A stretch of DNA of 64,000 nucleotides. Source: Phenylobacterium sp. (GTDB taxonomy: Bacteria; Pseudomonadota; Alphaproteobacteria; Caulobacterales; Caulobacteraceae). The translations under genes were made by a program, and so were the position numbers. Each line of letters begins with the position of its first letter. Within the stretch, counting starts at the first letter, position 1. The stretch lies in NCBI RefSeq assembly GCF_019636135.1, contig NZ_JAHBYD010000007.1:62001-126000 (forward strand), given 5' to 3'. The notes beneath the pieces are model-generated. The model was not told the DNA's origin. It was given only the letters and a program-made list of their open reading frames with translations, and did not search any database. This document shows, one piece after another, positions 38,869 to 47,454 of this stretch.

Positions 38869-40823
38869 CGCAGCCGGCCATCTTCTTCGAGGAAGTGAAC
38901 GAGCGTCAGGGCGTGTTCCACCGCCGCGCGATCCTGCTGGGAGCCTTCGCGGGCCTGGGCATCGCGGGCATGGGCTCGCGGCTCGCCTATCTCCAGCTCC
39001 TGGAGGCCCAGCGCTACGAGAAGCTGGCGACCTCGAACCAGTTCAACTTCAAGCTCATGCCGGCGCCGCGCGGGCTGATCGTCGACCGCAACGGGGCGAT
39101 CCTGGCCGCCAACCGCCCGAACTTCCGGCTCCTGGTCCACCGCGACAAGGACCTCGACACCGAGGCGACGCTGAAGCACCTGGCCGACTACGTGCCCCTG
39201 GACGAGGCCCGCCAGCGCCGCCTGCTGAAGGACATCAACGCCGCCCCGAAGCGCGCGCCGGTCCAGGTTATCGAGGACATGAGCTGGGAGCAGTTCAGCG
39301 CGATCAAGCTGCGCGGCCCTGAGCTGCCGGGCGTCACCGCCGACATGGGCGAGGTGCGGGTCTATCCCCACGGCGGCGCCTTCGCCCACGTGATCGGCTA
39401 CGTGGCCAAGGTGAACAAGGAAGACGTCGCGGAAGCGGGGCCCAACCGCGACCCGATCATGCTCCATCCCAGCTTCCGGGTCGGCAAGCAGGGCGTCGAG
39501 AAGGCCCTCGACGTCGATCTGCGCGGCAAGCCCGGCGCCAAGAAGGTCGAGGTGGACGCCAACGGCCGCGAGGTCCGCGAAGACCCCGAGGGCGACATCC
39601 CCGCCACGCCCGGCGCGGAGGTGCAGCTCACCCTCGACGTCGACGTCCAGAACCGCGCGCTCGACGTGTTCGGGGAGGAGAGCGGCGGCGCGGTGATGAT
39701 GGACTGCCGCACCGGCGACATCCTCTGCATGGCCTCGGCGCCGTCGTTCGACGCCAACCGCTTCGTGCGCGGCATGACCGGGGCCGAGTACCGGGCGCTG
39801 ACCGGCTACGAGAGGAAGCCGCTGCTCGACAAGTGCCTGTCCGGCCTCTACCCGCCCGGCTCCACCTTCAAGACCATGACGGCGCTGGCCATCCTGACCG
39901 CCGGCGTCAGCCCGGAGGAGCGGGTGAGCTGCGGCGGCGGCATGCACTTCGGCGGCCGCTTCTTCCATTGCCACAAGCGCGGCGGGCACGGGTCGCAGAA
40001 CCTGAACGACGCGATCAAGAACTCCTGCGACACCTACTTCTACGCCATGTCGCTGCGCGTCGGCCCCGATCGCATCGCCGAGGCGGCGCGCGCCTTCGGC
40101 CTGGGCCAGACCTTCGACATCGGCATCCCGGGCCAGAAGAAGGGCATCGTCCCCGACCGCGAGTGGAAGAAGAGGTATTTCAAGAAGAACAAGGAGATGC
40201 AGCCCTGGTGGCCGGGCGAGAACCTCTCGTACGCCATCGGCCAGGGCTATCTGCAGGTGAACGCGCTGCAGCTCGCGGTGATGACCGCGCGGCTCGCCAA
40301 CGGGCAGAAGGCGCTGAACCCGCGGCTGATCCGCTCGGTCGGCGGCAAGGAGCTGCCGCGTGGCTCCGACGTGGCGGACCTGCCGTTCCCGCGCGAGCAC
40401 ATCGATCGCGTCCGCGCCGGCATGGCGGCGGTGACGGAGGTGGGCGGCACCGCCTGGCGCGCCAGCCAGCTCGGTCTCGGCGACATCACCATGGCCGGCA
40501 AGACCGGCACGGCCCAGGTGCGCAACTACGACAGCGGCGGTTCGCGCGGGAAGGGCGGGGCCTGGCATCTGCGCGACCACGGCCTCTTTGTCGCATACGC
40601 CCCGATCGTCGAGCCGCGGTATGCCCTGGCCGTGATCGTGCAGCACGGCATGGGCGGATCGACGGCCGCGGCCCCGCGGGCGCGCGAGATCATGCGCACG
40701 GCCCTGCTCAAGGACCCCGAGATCGTGGCGCGCGTGCTGAAGCCGATGCCGATGCCCGAACTGACGCCGGACCGTGAGCTGGACATCGTCCCCGAGGTCT
40801 CCAACGTCGAGCGGCCGGCGTGA
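38865..40823 (+). CDS. mrdA: Penicillin-binding protein 2, first tandem copy
   Basis: 652 residues from TTG 38865, overlapping the mreD stop. Elongation transpeptidase that partners with RodA. One N-terminal TM helix (about 22-42), the pedestal domain (APRGLIVDRNGAILAANRPN), and the transpeptidase domain with the SxxK serine S333 in PPGSTFK, SxD at S387 (NSCDTYF) and KTGT at K546 (AGKTGTAQ). Typical PBP2 length. A loop around 440-460 has an insertion (KKRYFKKNKEMQPWWPGENL) compared with the second copy. All catalytic motifs are intact, so both copies should be active. Confidence 0.95.
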   Translation: MTQPAIFFEEVNERQGVFHRRAILLGAFAGLGIAGMGSRLAYLQLLEAQRYEKLATSNQFNFKLMPAPRGLIVDRNGAILAANRPNFRLLVHRDKDLDTEATLKHLADYVPLDEARQRRLLKDINAAPKRAPVQVIEDMSWEQFSAIKLRGPELPGVTADMGEVRVYPHGGAFAHVIGYVAKVNKEDVAEAGPNRDPIMLHPSFRVGKQGVEKALDVDLRGKPGAKKVEVDANGREVREDPEGDIPATPGAEVQLTLDVDVQNRALDVFGEESGGAVMMDCRTGDILCMASAPSFDANRFVRGMTGAEYRALTGYERKPLLDKCLSGLYPPGSTFKTMTALAILTAGVSPEERVSCGGGMHFGGRFFHCHKRGGHGSQNLNDAIKNSCDTYFYAMSLRVGPDRIAEAARAFGLGQTFDIGIPGQKKGIVPDREWKKRYFKKNKEMQPWWPGENLSYAIGQGYLQVNALQLAVMTARLANGQKALNPRLIRSVGGKELPRGSDVADLPFPREHIDRVRAGMAAVTEVGGTAWRASQLGLGDITMAGKTGTAQVRNYDSGGSRGKGGAWHLRDHGLFVAYAPIVEPRYALAVIVQHGMGGSTAAAPRAREIMRTALLKDPEIVARVLKPMPMPELTPDRELDIVPEVSNVERPA

Positions 40824-40827
40824 CCCG

Positions 40828-42786
40828 ATGACCCAGCCCGCCATCTTCTTCGAGGAGGTCAACGAGCGGCAGGGCGCCTTCCACCGCCGGTCGATCCTCA
40901 TGGGCGCGTTCGCGGGCGTGGGGATGGCGGCGCTGGGCGCGCGGCTGGCCTACCTGCAGCTCTTCGAGACCCAGCGCTACGAGAAGCTGGCGACCTCGAA
41001 CCAGTTCAACTTCAAGCTCATGCCGGCGCCGCGGGGCATCATCGTCGACCGCAACGGCGCGATCCTGGCCGCCAACCGCCCGAACTTCCGGCTGATGGTG
41101 GCCCGCGACAAGGGCATGGACCCCGAGGCCACGCTGCACACCCTGGCCGAGTACGTGCCGCTGGACGAGACGCGCCAGCGCCGCCTGCTGAAGGACATCA
41201 ATTCCGCGCCCAAGCGGGCGCCCGTCCAGGTCATGGAAGACATGAGCTGGGAGCAGTTCAGCGCGATCAACGTCCGCGCGCCCGAACTGCCCGGCGTCAC
41301 CGCCGACATGGGCGAGGTGCGCGTCTATCCCCACGGCGGCGCCTTCGCCCACGTGATCGGCTACGTCGCCAAGGTGAACAAGGAGGATGTCGAGAAGGCC
41401 GGGCCCCATCCCGACCCGATCATGCTCCACCCCAGCTTCCGGATCGGCAAGCAGGGGGTCGAGAAGGCCTTCGACATGGACCTGCGGGGCAAGGCCGGGG
41501 CCAAGAAGGTCGAGGTCGACGCCAACGGGCGCGAGGTCCGCGAGGACGCCCAGGGCGACATCCCGGCGACCCCCGGCAAGGTCATCGAGCTCACCCTTGA
41601 CGCCGACGTGCAGCTTCGGGCCGAGGAGGTGTTCGGCGAGGAGAGCGGCGCGGCCGTCGTCATGGACGTGCGTAACGGTGACCTGCTCTGCCTGTTCTCG
41701 GGTCCCAGCTTCGACGCCAACCGGTTCGTCCGCGGCCTCACCGGCGCGGAATACCGGGGGCTCGCGCAGTACGACCACAAGCCGCTGTTCAACAAGGCGC
41801 TGACGGCGACCTATCCGCCGGGCTCCACCTTCAAGACCATGGTGGCCCTGGCCGCGCTCGAGAACGGCTACGACCCCAAGACCGTCCACGTCTGTAGCGG
41901 CCACTGGTACTTCGGCCGGATGTGGAAGTGCGATGCGGTGCATGGCGCGCAGGACCTGCACCACGCCGTCGCCACCTCCTGCGACATCTACTTCTACCAG
42001 ACCGCGCTCTGGCTCGGCCCCGACCGGATCGCCGAGACGGCGCGCAAGTTCGGCCTGGGCGAGATCTTCGACATCGGCATCCCGGGCCAGAAGAAGGGCC
42101 TGGTCCCCGACACCGCCTACAAGAAGCGCCGCTTCCCGAAGGACCCCAAGTGGCACCCCGGCGAGACGCCCAGCATGGGCATCGGCCAGGGCTACACCAA
42201 CCTGAACCCCTTGCAGCTCTGCGTGATGACCGCGCGCATCGCCAATGGCGAGAAGTCGCTGCACCCGCGCCTGGTCCGCGCCATCGGCGGGGTCGAGCAG
42301 AAGTCGGGCGCGGCCTGGGGCGACCTGCCGGTGAACAAGGACAACCTCCACTTCGTGCGCGAGGCGATGGCCGCCGTCACCACCATCGGCACCGCCGCCC
42401 GCGTGGCCGACCTGGGGCTGGGGAACGTGAAGATGGCCGGCAAGACCGGCACCGCCCAGGCCTATTCCTACGGCGCCGGCCGCGGCGTGCATGGCACCGC
42501 CGGGGCCTGGAAGCTGCGCGACCACGCCTGGTTCGTGGCCTTCGCGCCCTATGACGACCCGCGCTACGCCATCAGCGTCCTGGTCGAGCACGGCGGCTTC
42601 GGCGCGGCCGCCGCGGCGCCGCGGGCGCGGGAGATCATGCGCACGGTGCTGCTGAAGGATCCAGACGTCATGAAGCGTGTCGTCCGCCCCGCGCCGATGC
42701 CCGACCTGCCGCCCGAGATGCAGAACCAGCCCGACGCCGCCGACGGCGTCGTCACCGCCCAGGCTCCGACAGGAAAGCCCGCATGA
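40828..42786 (+). CDS. mrdA: Penicillin-binding protein 2, second tandem copy
   Basis: 652 residues from ATG 40828, 4 bp after the first copy's stop and of the same length. It begins with almost the same residues (MTQPAIFFEEVNERQG), and the nucleotide sequence is identical over 60 bases around 40972-41033. Catalytic motifs: S333 in PPGSTFK, S384 in TSCDIYF and K539 in AGKTGTAQ. The copies diverge most in the transpeptidase C-terminal half (for example the HVCSGHWYFGRMWKCD region and the C-terminal tail). Overlaps rodA by 4 bp (ATGA). Probably a duplicate that has begun to specialise. Confidence 0.94.
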   Translation: MTQPAIFFEEVNERQGAFHRRSILMGAFAGVGMAALGARLAYLQLFETQRYEKLATSNQFNFKLMPAPRGIIVDRNGAILAANRPNFRLMVARDKGMDPEATLHTLAEYVPLDETRQRRLLKDINSAPKRAPVQVMEDMSWEQFSAINVRAPELPGVTADMGEVRVYPHGGAFAHVIGYVAKVNKEDVEKAGPHPDPIMLHPSFRIGKQGVEKAFDMDLRGKAGAKKVEVDANGREVREDAQGDIPATPGKVIELTLDADVQLRAEEVFGEESGAAVVMDVRNGDLLCLFSGPSFDANRFVRGLTGAEYRGLAQYDHKPLFNKALTATYPPGSTFKTMVALAALENGYDPKTVHVCSGHWYFGRMWKCDAVHGAQDLHHAVATSCDIYFYQTALWLGPDRIAETARKFGLGEIFDIGIPGQKKGLVPDTAYKKRRFPKDPKWHPGETPSMGIGQGYTNLNPLQLCVMTARIANGEKSLHPRLVRAIGGVEQKSGAAWGDLPVNKDNLHFVREAMAAVTTIGTAARVADLGLGNVKMAGKTGTAQAYSYGAGRGVHGTAGAWKLRDHAWFVAFAPYDDPRYAISVLVEHGGFGAAAAAPRAREIMRTVLLKDPDVMKRVVRPAPMPDLPPEMQNQPDAADGVVTAQAPTGKPA

Positions 42787-43937
42787 CCGTCTCGGCCCTC
42801 ACGCGCCCCGGCGAACGCGACCGCCTGATCGTCAAGCTCAGCGAGATCGACTGGGTCTTCGTGCTGGTGCTCAGCCTGATCGCCGGCGCCGGCGCCCTGA
42901 TGCTGTTCTCCATGGCGGGGTCGTCGTGGATGCCCTGGGCGGCGGCGCACCTGGGCCGCTTCGCGCTGCTGCTGCTGGTGATGATCGTGCTGGCGGTGGT
43001 CGACCTGCGGGTCTGGTTCGCCATCGCCTATCCGCTCTACGGGTTCGGGCTCCTGCTGCTGGTCGCGGTGGAGGCGGTGGGCGACGTGCGCCTGGGCGCG
43101 CAGCGCTGGCTCTCCATCGGGCCGTTCAGCTTCCAGCCGTCCGAGGTGATGAAGCTGGGCATCGTGCTGGCGCTCGCGCGCCTCTACCACGGCGTCCCGG
43201 CCCAACGGGCGCGGCTGTCCTGGTGGCTCTTCGTGCCCGCGACGATGATCGCGCTCCCCGTCCTGCTGGTCGCCCACCAGCCCGACCTCGGCACCGCCAT
43301 GCTGATCGCGCTCACCGGCGCCGCGATCGTCGTCCTGGCCGGCCTCTCCTGGCGTCTGATCGCGATCTTCTCCGTGACGGCCATCGCCGCGGTGGTGCCG
43401 ATGATCACCTTCGTGCTGCACGACTACCAGCGCGAGCGGATCTTCACCTTCCTGAACCCCGAGAGCGACCCGTCGGGCTCGGGCTACCACATCCTGCAGT
43501 CGATGATCGCCCTGGGCTCGGGCGGCCTGCTGGGCAAGGGCTACGGCCTGGGCTCGCAGAGCCAGCTCAATTTCCTGCCCGAGAAGCAGACCGACTTCGC
43601 CTTCGCCGCGCTCGCCGAGGAGTTCGGCTTCCTGGGCTGCATCTCGATCCTGGCGCTCTACGCCGCGGTGATCTTCATGGCGCTGCGCACCGCCTACCTC
43701 AGCCACAGCCATTTCGGGCGCCTGGCCGCCTCAGGCGCGACCGCCACCTTCACGCTCTACGTCCTGATCAACGGCGCGATGGTGATGGGCCTGGCGCCGG
43801 TCGTGGGGGTCCCGATGCCGCTGCTCAGCTATGGCGGCACCGTCATGGTGACGGTGATGGCCGGCTTCGGCCTCGTCCAGTCGGTGCGCGTCCACCGCTA
43901 CGCGGAAGTCACCAGCGGCAAGGGCAGCTTCGTCTAG
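42783..43937 (+). CDS. rodA: SEDS glycosyltransferase RodA
   Basis: 384 residues, about ten TM helices. Polymerises lipid II into glycan strands for cell elongation, with PBP2 as transpeptidase. SEDS landmarks: GAQRWLSIGPFSFQPSEVMKLGIVLALA, the catalytic Asp loop HQPDLGTAMLI, NPESDPSGSGYHILQSMIALGSGGLLGKG, EKQTDFAFAALAEEFGF and GLAPVVGVPMPLLSYGGT (quoted in parts). It closes the elongasome operon. A CTAG-bounded repeat that includes a hairpin with a short T-run begins at its stop codon. Confidence 0.95.
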   Translation: MTVSALTRPGERDRLIVKLSEIDWVFVLVLSLIAGAGALMLFSMAGSSWMPWAAAHLGRFALLLLVMIVLAVVDLRVWFAIAYPLYGFGLLLLVAVEAVGDVRLGAQRWLSIGPFSFQPSEVMKLGIVLALARLYHGVPAQRARLSWWLFVPATMIALPVLLVAHQPDLGTAMLIALTGAAIVVLAGLSWRLIAIFSVTAIAAVVPMITFVLHDYQRERIFTFLNPESDPSGSGYHILQSMIALGSGGLLGKGYGLGSQSQLNFLPEKQTDFAFAALAEEFGFLGCISILALYAAVIFMALRTAYLSHSHFGRLAASGATATFTLYVLINGAMVMGLAPVVGVPMPLLSYGGTVMVTVMAGFGLVQSVRVHRYAEVTSGKGSFV

Positions 43938-44039
43938 AGCGGGGTGCGTGATTCGGGAATCACGCACCGGGCTCTAAATTTTTGATTTCGCATCGTTTTC
44001 GCCGAAAACCGGCCGCCACTTTTCGGCACGATGCTCTAG
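43934..44039. repeat. CTAG-bounded intergenic repeat after rodA
   Basis: Ends are CTAGAGC (43934-43940) and GCTCTAG (44033-44039), exact inverted repeats. Inside are a GTGCGTGATTC hairpin and the words TTTTTGATTTCGCATCGTTT and GAAAACCGG...CACTTTTCGGC, typical of a small palindromic repeat seen widely in alphaproteobacterial genomes. The rodA TAG stop (43935-43937) lies in its first bases. The right end is 13 bp from the stop of the convergent gene. Confidence 0.7.
43936..43983 (+). terminator. Probable terminator of the elongasome operon
   Basis: GTGCGTGATTC (43944-43954) pairs perfectly with GAATCACGCAC (43957-43967), and flanking AGAGC/GCTCT extends the stem. It is followed by AAATTTTTG. 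A strong hairpin plus short T-run just after rodA, within the repeat element, so the element seems to serve as terminator. Confidence 0.55.
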
Positions 44040-44051
44040 AGTGCGCTCCAG

Positions 44052-45185
44052 CTACAGCACGTAGCGTGCGCGCCAGTGCGCCGCCACGAAGGCGCGGAGG
44101 TCGCGGTAGGCGACGACTTCCATGTCGCGCAGGGCCTCGATCTTCTCGGGCAGGCCGCCGGCGTCGAAGCGGGCGCGGGCCTGCAGCACGGCGGCCGAGT
44201 ACCAGGCGTAGCGGCCGGCGTCGTCGGTCAGCAGCAGGCTGTCGTTGATGAGCCGCAGCCCCAGGGCGACCGCGGCGCCGCTGGTCGCCAGGCCCAGCAG
44301 GATCCTGGTCGTCGGATCGGTCGCCGGCACGCCCCAGGCCATGAGCCCGCCCGCGAAGGCTGCGCTCACCACCGAGACCACCGGCAGGATGTCGCTGCCC
44401 ACGCGGATCGCCTCGGAGCGGCGGCGCGGCGCCCGCAGGGAGTCGCCCAGCTTCCCCTCGGTGTAGGCGAGCTGGATGCCGAACCGGTTGCGCCGCAGCA
44501 GGTCGAGCAGCAGGGCGAGTTCGTCGGACGCCGGGGGCGGAGCCGGCGAGGCCGTCCATTCCCGCACGACCCAGGCCTCGGCGTCGGCGGGCTCGCCCGC
44601 CAGGCGGCCCAGTTGCGCCGGCATCACCTCGGGCGCCGGCAGCGCCGCGAGCGCGCGGCCGCGCACCACCTTCCATTCGGCCAGCGCCTGGTCGTCGGTC
44701 ATGGCGCGGGCGACCAGGTCGAGGTTGTTGATCAGGGTCTGGAAGTAGAGGCCGCGCGCCTGCTCGGTCCAGTAGCGGTGGCCGAGCCAGCGGGCCCGCG
44801 AGTTCGCTCCCAGCCAGTGGAACAGCGCCAGCCCCGCGCCGCCGAGGCAGAGCGCCAGCGCCAGGCCGCCCATCGCCTGCTGCGCCGTCCCCGCCGCCAG
44901 GGGCGCGAACCCCGCCAGGATCAGGCCGCCGACCGCGGCCGCCACCGAGACCATGCCGAACCGGCGGTCGGCGCGTCCGTGCCGGTTGGCGGGCGCCTCG
45001 TGCTTGCCGAAGAGGGCCCGCAGTTCGGGCCAGTCCAGCACGCGCAGGGCCGTCGGATGGCGGGCGCGCAGGGCGTCGCGCGCGGGCTTGGTGAAGAGGA
45101 TGTCGTCGTTCGCCCAGCCGGCCTGCGGGTCCTCGAGCCCATCATGCGGGTTCGGCTCGACGTCGGCTGGCGTGGGCGTGTTCAT
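44052..45185 (-). CDS. Hypothetical membrane protein with two TM pairs
   Basis: 377 residues. Hydrophilic N-terminal 70 residues including a DUF-like stretch (WANDDILFTKPARDALRARHPTALRVLDW), two TM helices at about 78-125, an amphipathic helical section (YWTEQARGLYFQTLINNLDLVARAM), then two more TM helices at about 270-310 and a C-terminal helical tail. The pair-of-TM plus helical layout is faintly like SLATT/DUF4231 proteins but no signature residues confirm this. It stands alone between convergent rodA and the crotonase operon. Function unknown. Confidence 0.65.
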   Translation of the reverse strand: MNTPTPADVEPNPHDGLEDPQAGWANDDILFTKPARDALRARHPTALRVLDWPELRALFGKHEAPANRHGRADRRFGMVSVAAAVGGLILAGFAPLAAGTAQQAMGGLALALCLGGAGLALFHWLGANSRARWLGHRYWTEQARGLYFQTLINNLDLVARAMTDDQALAEWKVVRGRALAALPAPEVMPAQLGRLAGEPADAEAWVVREWTASPAPPPASDELALLLDLLRRNRFGIQLAYTEGKLGDSLRAPRRRSEAIRVGSDILPVVSVVSAAFAGGLMAWGVPATDPTTRILLGLATSGAAVALGLRLINDSLLLTDDAGRYAWYSAAVLQARARFDAGGLPEKIEALRDMEVVAYRDLRAFVAAHWRARYVL

Positions 45186-45261
45186 GCGCGGCTCCGCAGC
45201 CTCCGGTCAGGCCGCTTCGCCGCAAGTATAGACACAACCGCGCGTGGCGGTGCGACGTTCG

Positions 45262-46053
45262 TCAGCGCCCCTGGAACACGGCCGCGCGCCGCTCCACGAA
45301 CGAGCGGATTCCCTCGGCGGCGTCGGCCGTCTGCATCACCCGCGCCCGGATCGCGGGGACGGCGGCGATCGCGGCCTGCTCGCCGGCCTCGGTGTAGAGC
45401 TTGCCGGCCTCCTTGGTCACCTGAACGCCCAGCGGCGCGTTCGCGGCGATGAGGCGCGCGACCTCCATGGCGCGCTCGCCCTGCCGCCCGACCGGGACCA
45501 CCTCCTGCACGAGGCCGACCCGGTACGCCTCGGCGGCGCCGAATTCGTCGCACAGCATCAGGTGGTACATCGCGTTCCCCCACCCGGCGCGGCTTATGTA
45601 GCGGAAGTGCGCGCCGCCCAGGGGTGCGATGCCGCGCTTGGCCTCCATCTGGCAGAAACGGCTGTCCTCGGCGGCGATCACGATATCGCCCGCCAAGGCC
45701 ATCTCGATGCCCACCGTGAAGCAGATGCCCTGCACGGCGGTCACGATGGGCTTGCGGCAGGCCCGGTCCATGCCAAACGGATCGACCGAGCCCTCGGGCC
45801 TCGGCACGGGCTTCGCGCCCGGCCCGAAGAACTTCGGCATGTCGAGGCCGGCCGTGAAGTGGGCGCCTGCGGCAGTCAGCACGCCCACCCGGAGGTCGTC
45901 GTCCTCGTCCAGCAGGGTCAGCGCCGCCGAGAGCTGCGCCATCATCTCCGGGTCGAAGGCGTTCCGCTTGGCCGGGTTGTCGATGACGACCTTCAGGATG
46001 TGGCCGTGCCGTTCGCGGCGGACCTGTCCCGCCGTTTTCTCAATCCCGCTCAT
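45262..46053 (-). CDS. Enoyl-CoA hydratase/isomerase family protein
   Basis: 263 residues from ATG 46053. Crotonase fold: VVIDNPAKRNAFDPEMMAQL, the oxyanion-hole segment AAGAHFTAGLDMPKF (GLD instead of the common G-A/G-D), KPIVTAVQGICFTVGIEMALAGDIVIAAEDSRF, and EAYRVGLVQEVVPVG. Catalytic Glu of classic hydratases is not clear at the second site (RGIAPLGGAHFRYI), so hydration, isomerisation or another crotonase reaction is possible. Its ATG overlaps the upstream stop (ATGA), making it the last gene of a three-gene catabolic-looking operon. Confidence 0.85.
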   Translation of the reverse strand: MSGIEKTAGQVRRERHGHILKVVIDNPAKRNAFDPEMMAQLSAALTLLDEDDDLRVGVLTAAGAHFTAGLDMPKFFGPGAKPVPRPEGSVDPFGMDRACRKPIVTAVQGICFTVGIEMALAGDIVIAAEDSRFCQMEAKRGIAPLGGAHFRYISRAGWGNAMYHLMLCDEFGAAEAYRVGLVQEVVPVGRQGERAMEVARLIAANAPLGVQVTKEAGKLYTEAGEQAAIAAVPAIRARVMQTADAAEGIRSFVERRAAVFQGR

Positions 46054-46652
46054 GCGCCCACCGCCTCTTCCACCTGGCCCAGCCGGTCCTTGCCGAAGAA
46101 CATCTCGTCGCCGACGAAGAAGGTCGGGATTCCGAACACGCCGCGCGCCACCGCCGCCTCCGTATTGGCGACCAGCTCGCCCTTCACCTCGGGGTCCTGC
46201 GTGGCCGCGAGGATCGCCGCGCCGTCCAGGCCGGCCTCGTCCAGCGTCGCCTGCACCACCCCGGGATCGTCCATCTTCAAGCCGCGCTCCCACATGGCCG
46301 CCAGCACCGTCTCCAGGTAGCGGTCGCCCACGCCCATCCGCCGGGCCGCGATCAGGCCGCGCATGATCACGAGCGTGTTGATCGGGAAATGGGGGTTCAT
46401 CCGGAAGTCGGTCAGCCCGTGCTTCTTCACGTACCGCTGCGTCTCCAGGTTCTCGTAGGCCAGCTTGCCCTTCACCTCGCCGAACGCCTCCATGGGCGAG
46501 CGGTTGTTCGCAGCCTTGAAGATGCCGCCCAGCAGGCAGGGGATCAGGTTCACCGTCGCGCCGTGCTTCGCCGCGATCCCCGGCAGGACCTTCCACGAGA
46601 GGTAGCCGTTGGGGCTCCCGAAATCGAAGATGAAGTCGATCGTCGAAGCCAT
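46050..46652 (-). CDS. 2-hydroxychromene-2-carboxylate isomerase-like DsbA-fold protein
   Basis: 200 residues. Kappa-class GST/HCCA isomerase pattern: IDFIFDFGSPNGYLSWKVLPGIA (with the conserved Ser), LIPCLLGGIFKAANNRSP, NPHFPINTLVIMRGLIAARR and GVFGIPTFFVGDEMFFGKDRL (in parts). Such glutathione-dependent isomerases act in naphthalene-type ring degradation but are also widespread as generic DsbA-like oxidoreductases. Its ATG overlaps the SDR stop and its stop overlaps the crotonase ATG. Substrate not known. Confidence 0.85.
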   Translation of the reverse strand: MASTIDFIFDFGSPNGYLSWKVLPGIAAKHGATVNLIPCLLGGIFKAANNRSPMEAFGEVKGKLAYENLETQRYVKKHGLTDFRMNPHFPINTLVIMRGLIAARRMGVGDRYLETVLAAMWERGLKMDDPGVVQATLDEAGLDGAAILAATQDPEVKGELVANTEAAVARGVFGIPTFFVGDEMFFGKDRLGQVEEAVGA

Positions 46653-47383
46653 CACCAGCTCTCCTTCCAGGGGCGGACGTCCAGTTCGTGGGTCCAGGCC
46701 GAGCGGCCCTGCTTGTGCAGGGCGACATAGGTCTGCGCGATCTCCTCGGGCCGCAGGATCGCGCCCTCGGCCAGCAGGTCCTCCGCGTTCGGCCGCATCC
46801 CGCGGATGAAGACGCCGTCGATGCCGCCGTCGACCACGATGTGGCCGACGTGGATGCCCTCGGGCCCCAGCTCGCGCGCCATGCTCTGGGCCACGGCCCG
46901 CAGGCCGTGCTTGGCCGCCGCGAAGGCCGAGAAGCCGTCGCGCCCGCGCACGCTGGCCGTGGCCCCGGTGAACAGGATGGTGCCCCGGCCGCGCGGGACC
47001 ATGTGCCTGGCCGCCTCGCGCCCGGCCAGGAAGCCCGCGAAGCAGGCCATCTCCCAGACCTTGGTGAAGACCCGCGCCGTCGTCTCGCGGATGCCGAAGC
47101 GCACGTTCGCCCCGATGTTGAAGACCACCACTTCCAGCGGCCCCACCTCGCGCTCGATCCTGTCGAAGAGGGCGACCATCTCGTCCTCCTCGCGGGCGTC
47201 GACGCCATAGGCGTGAGCTGTGCCGCCCGCATCCCGGATGCCGTTCGCGATCCGCTCCAGTTCGTCGAGGTTGCGCGGCCGGCGCGTCATGCAGACCGCC
47301 AGGCCCTCGGCCGCGAACGCCTTGGCGATCGCCGCCCCCAGGCCGTCGCCGACCCCCACCACGAGACACGCGCCCGCCGCCAT
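46652..47383 (-). CDS. Short-chain dehydrogenase/reductase-like protein, atypical active site
   Basis: 243 residues. The Rossmann glycine motif GVGDGLG near the N-terminus, VFNIGANVRFGI (the NAG-like strand) and GTILFTGATASVRG are present. The YxxxK site reads FAAAK (SAFAAAKHGLRAVAQSMAREL in part), so the catalytic Tyr is Phe while Lys is kept. It may be a weak or non-redox member, or use another acid. First gene of the operon with the isomerase and crotonase; divergent from the HxlR regulator, whose operator-like palindrome lies between. Confidence 0.83.
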   Translation of the reverse strand: MAAGACLVVGVGDGLGAAIAKAFAAEGLAVCMTRRPRNLDELERIANGIRDAGGTAHAYGVDAREEDEMVALFDRIEREVGPLEVVVFNIGANVRFGIRETTARVFTKVWEMACFAGFLAGREAARHMVPRGRGTILFTGATASVRGRDGFSAFAAAKHGLRAVAQSMARELGPEGIHVGHIVVDGGIDGVFIRGMRPNAEDLLAEGAILRPEEIAQTYVALHKQGRSAWTHELDVRPWKESW

Positions 47384-47393
47384 GTCGCCACTC

Positions 47394-47410
47394 CGTTCGG
47401 ATTTCGAACG
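47394..47410. promoter_or_regulatory. Palindrome between the SDR operon and the HxlR gene
   Basis: CGTTCG (47394-47399), GATTT and CGAACG (47405-47410) form a perfect 6-5-6 palindrome in the 71-bp divergent region; a second TTCGAA-type half (AATTCGAAC near 47423-47431) follows. HxlR regulators commonly control the divergent gene, so this is the likely operator. Confidence 0.5.
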
Positions 47411-47454
47411 AACATCGTCTTGAATTCGAACCCAGTCAATGGGAGAATCCGGCC

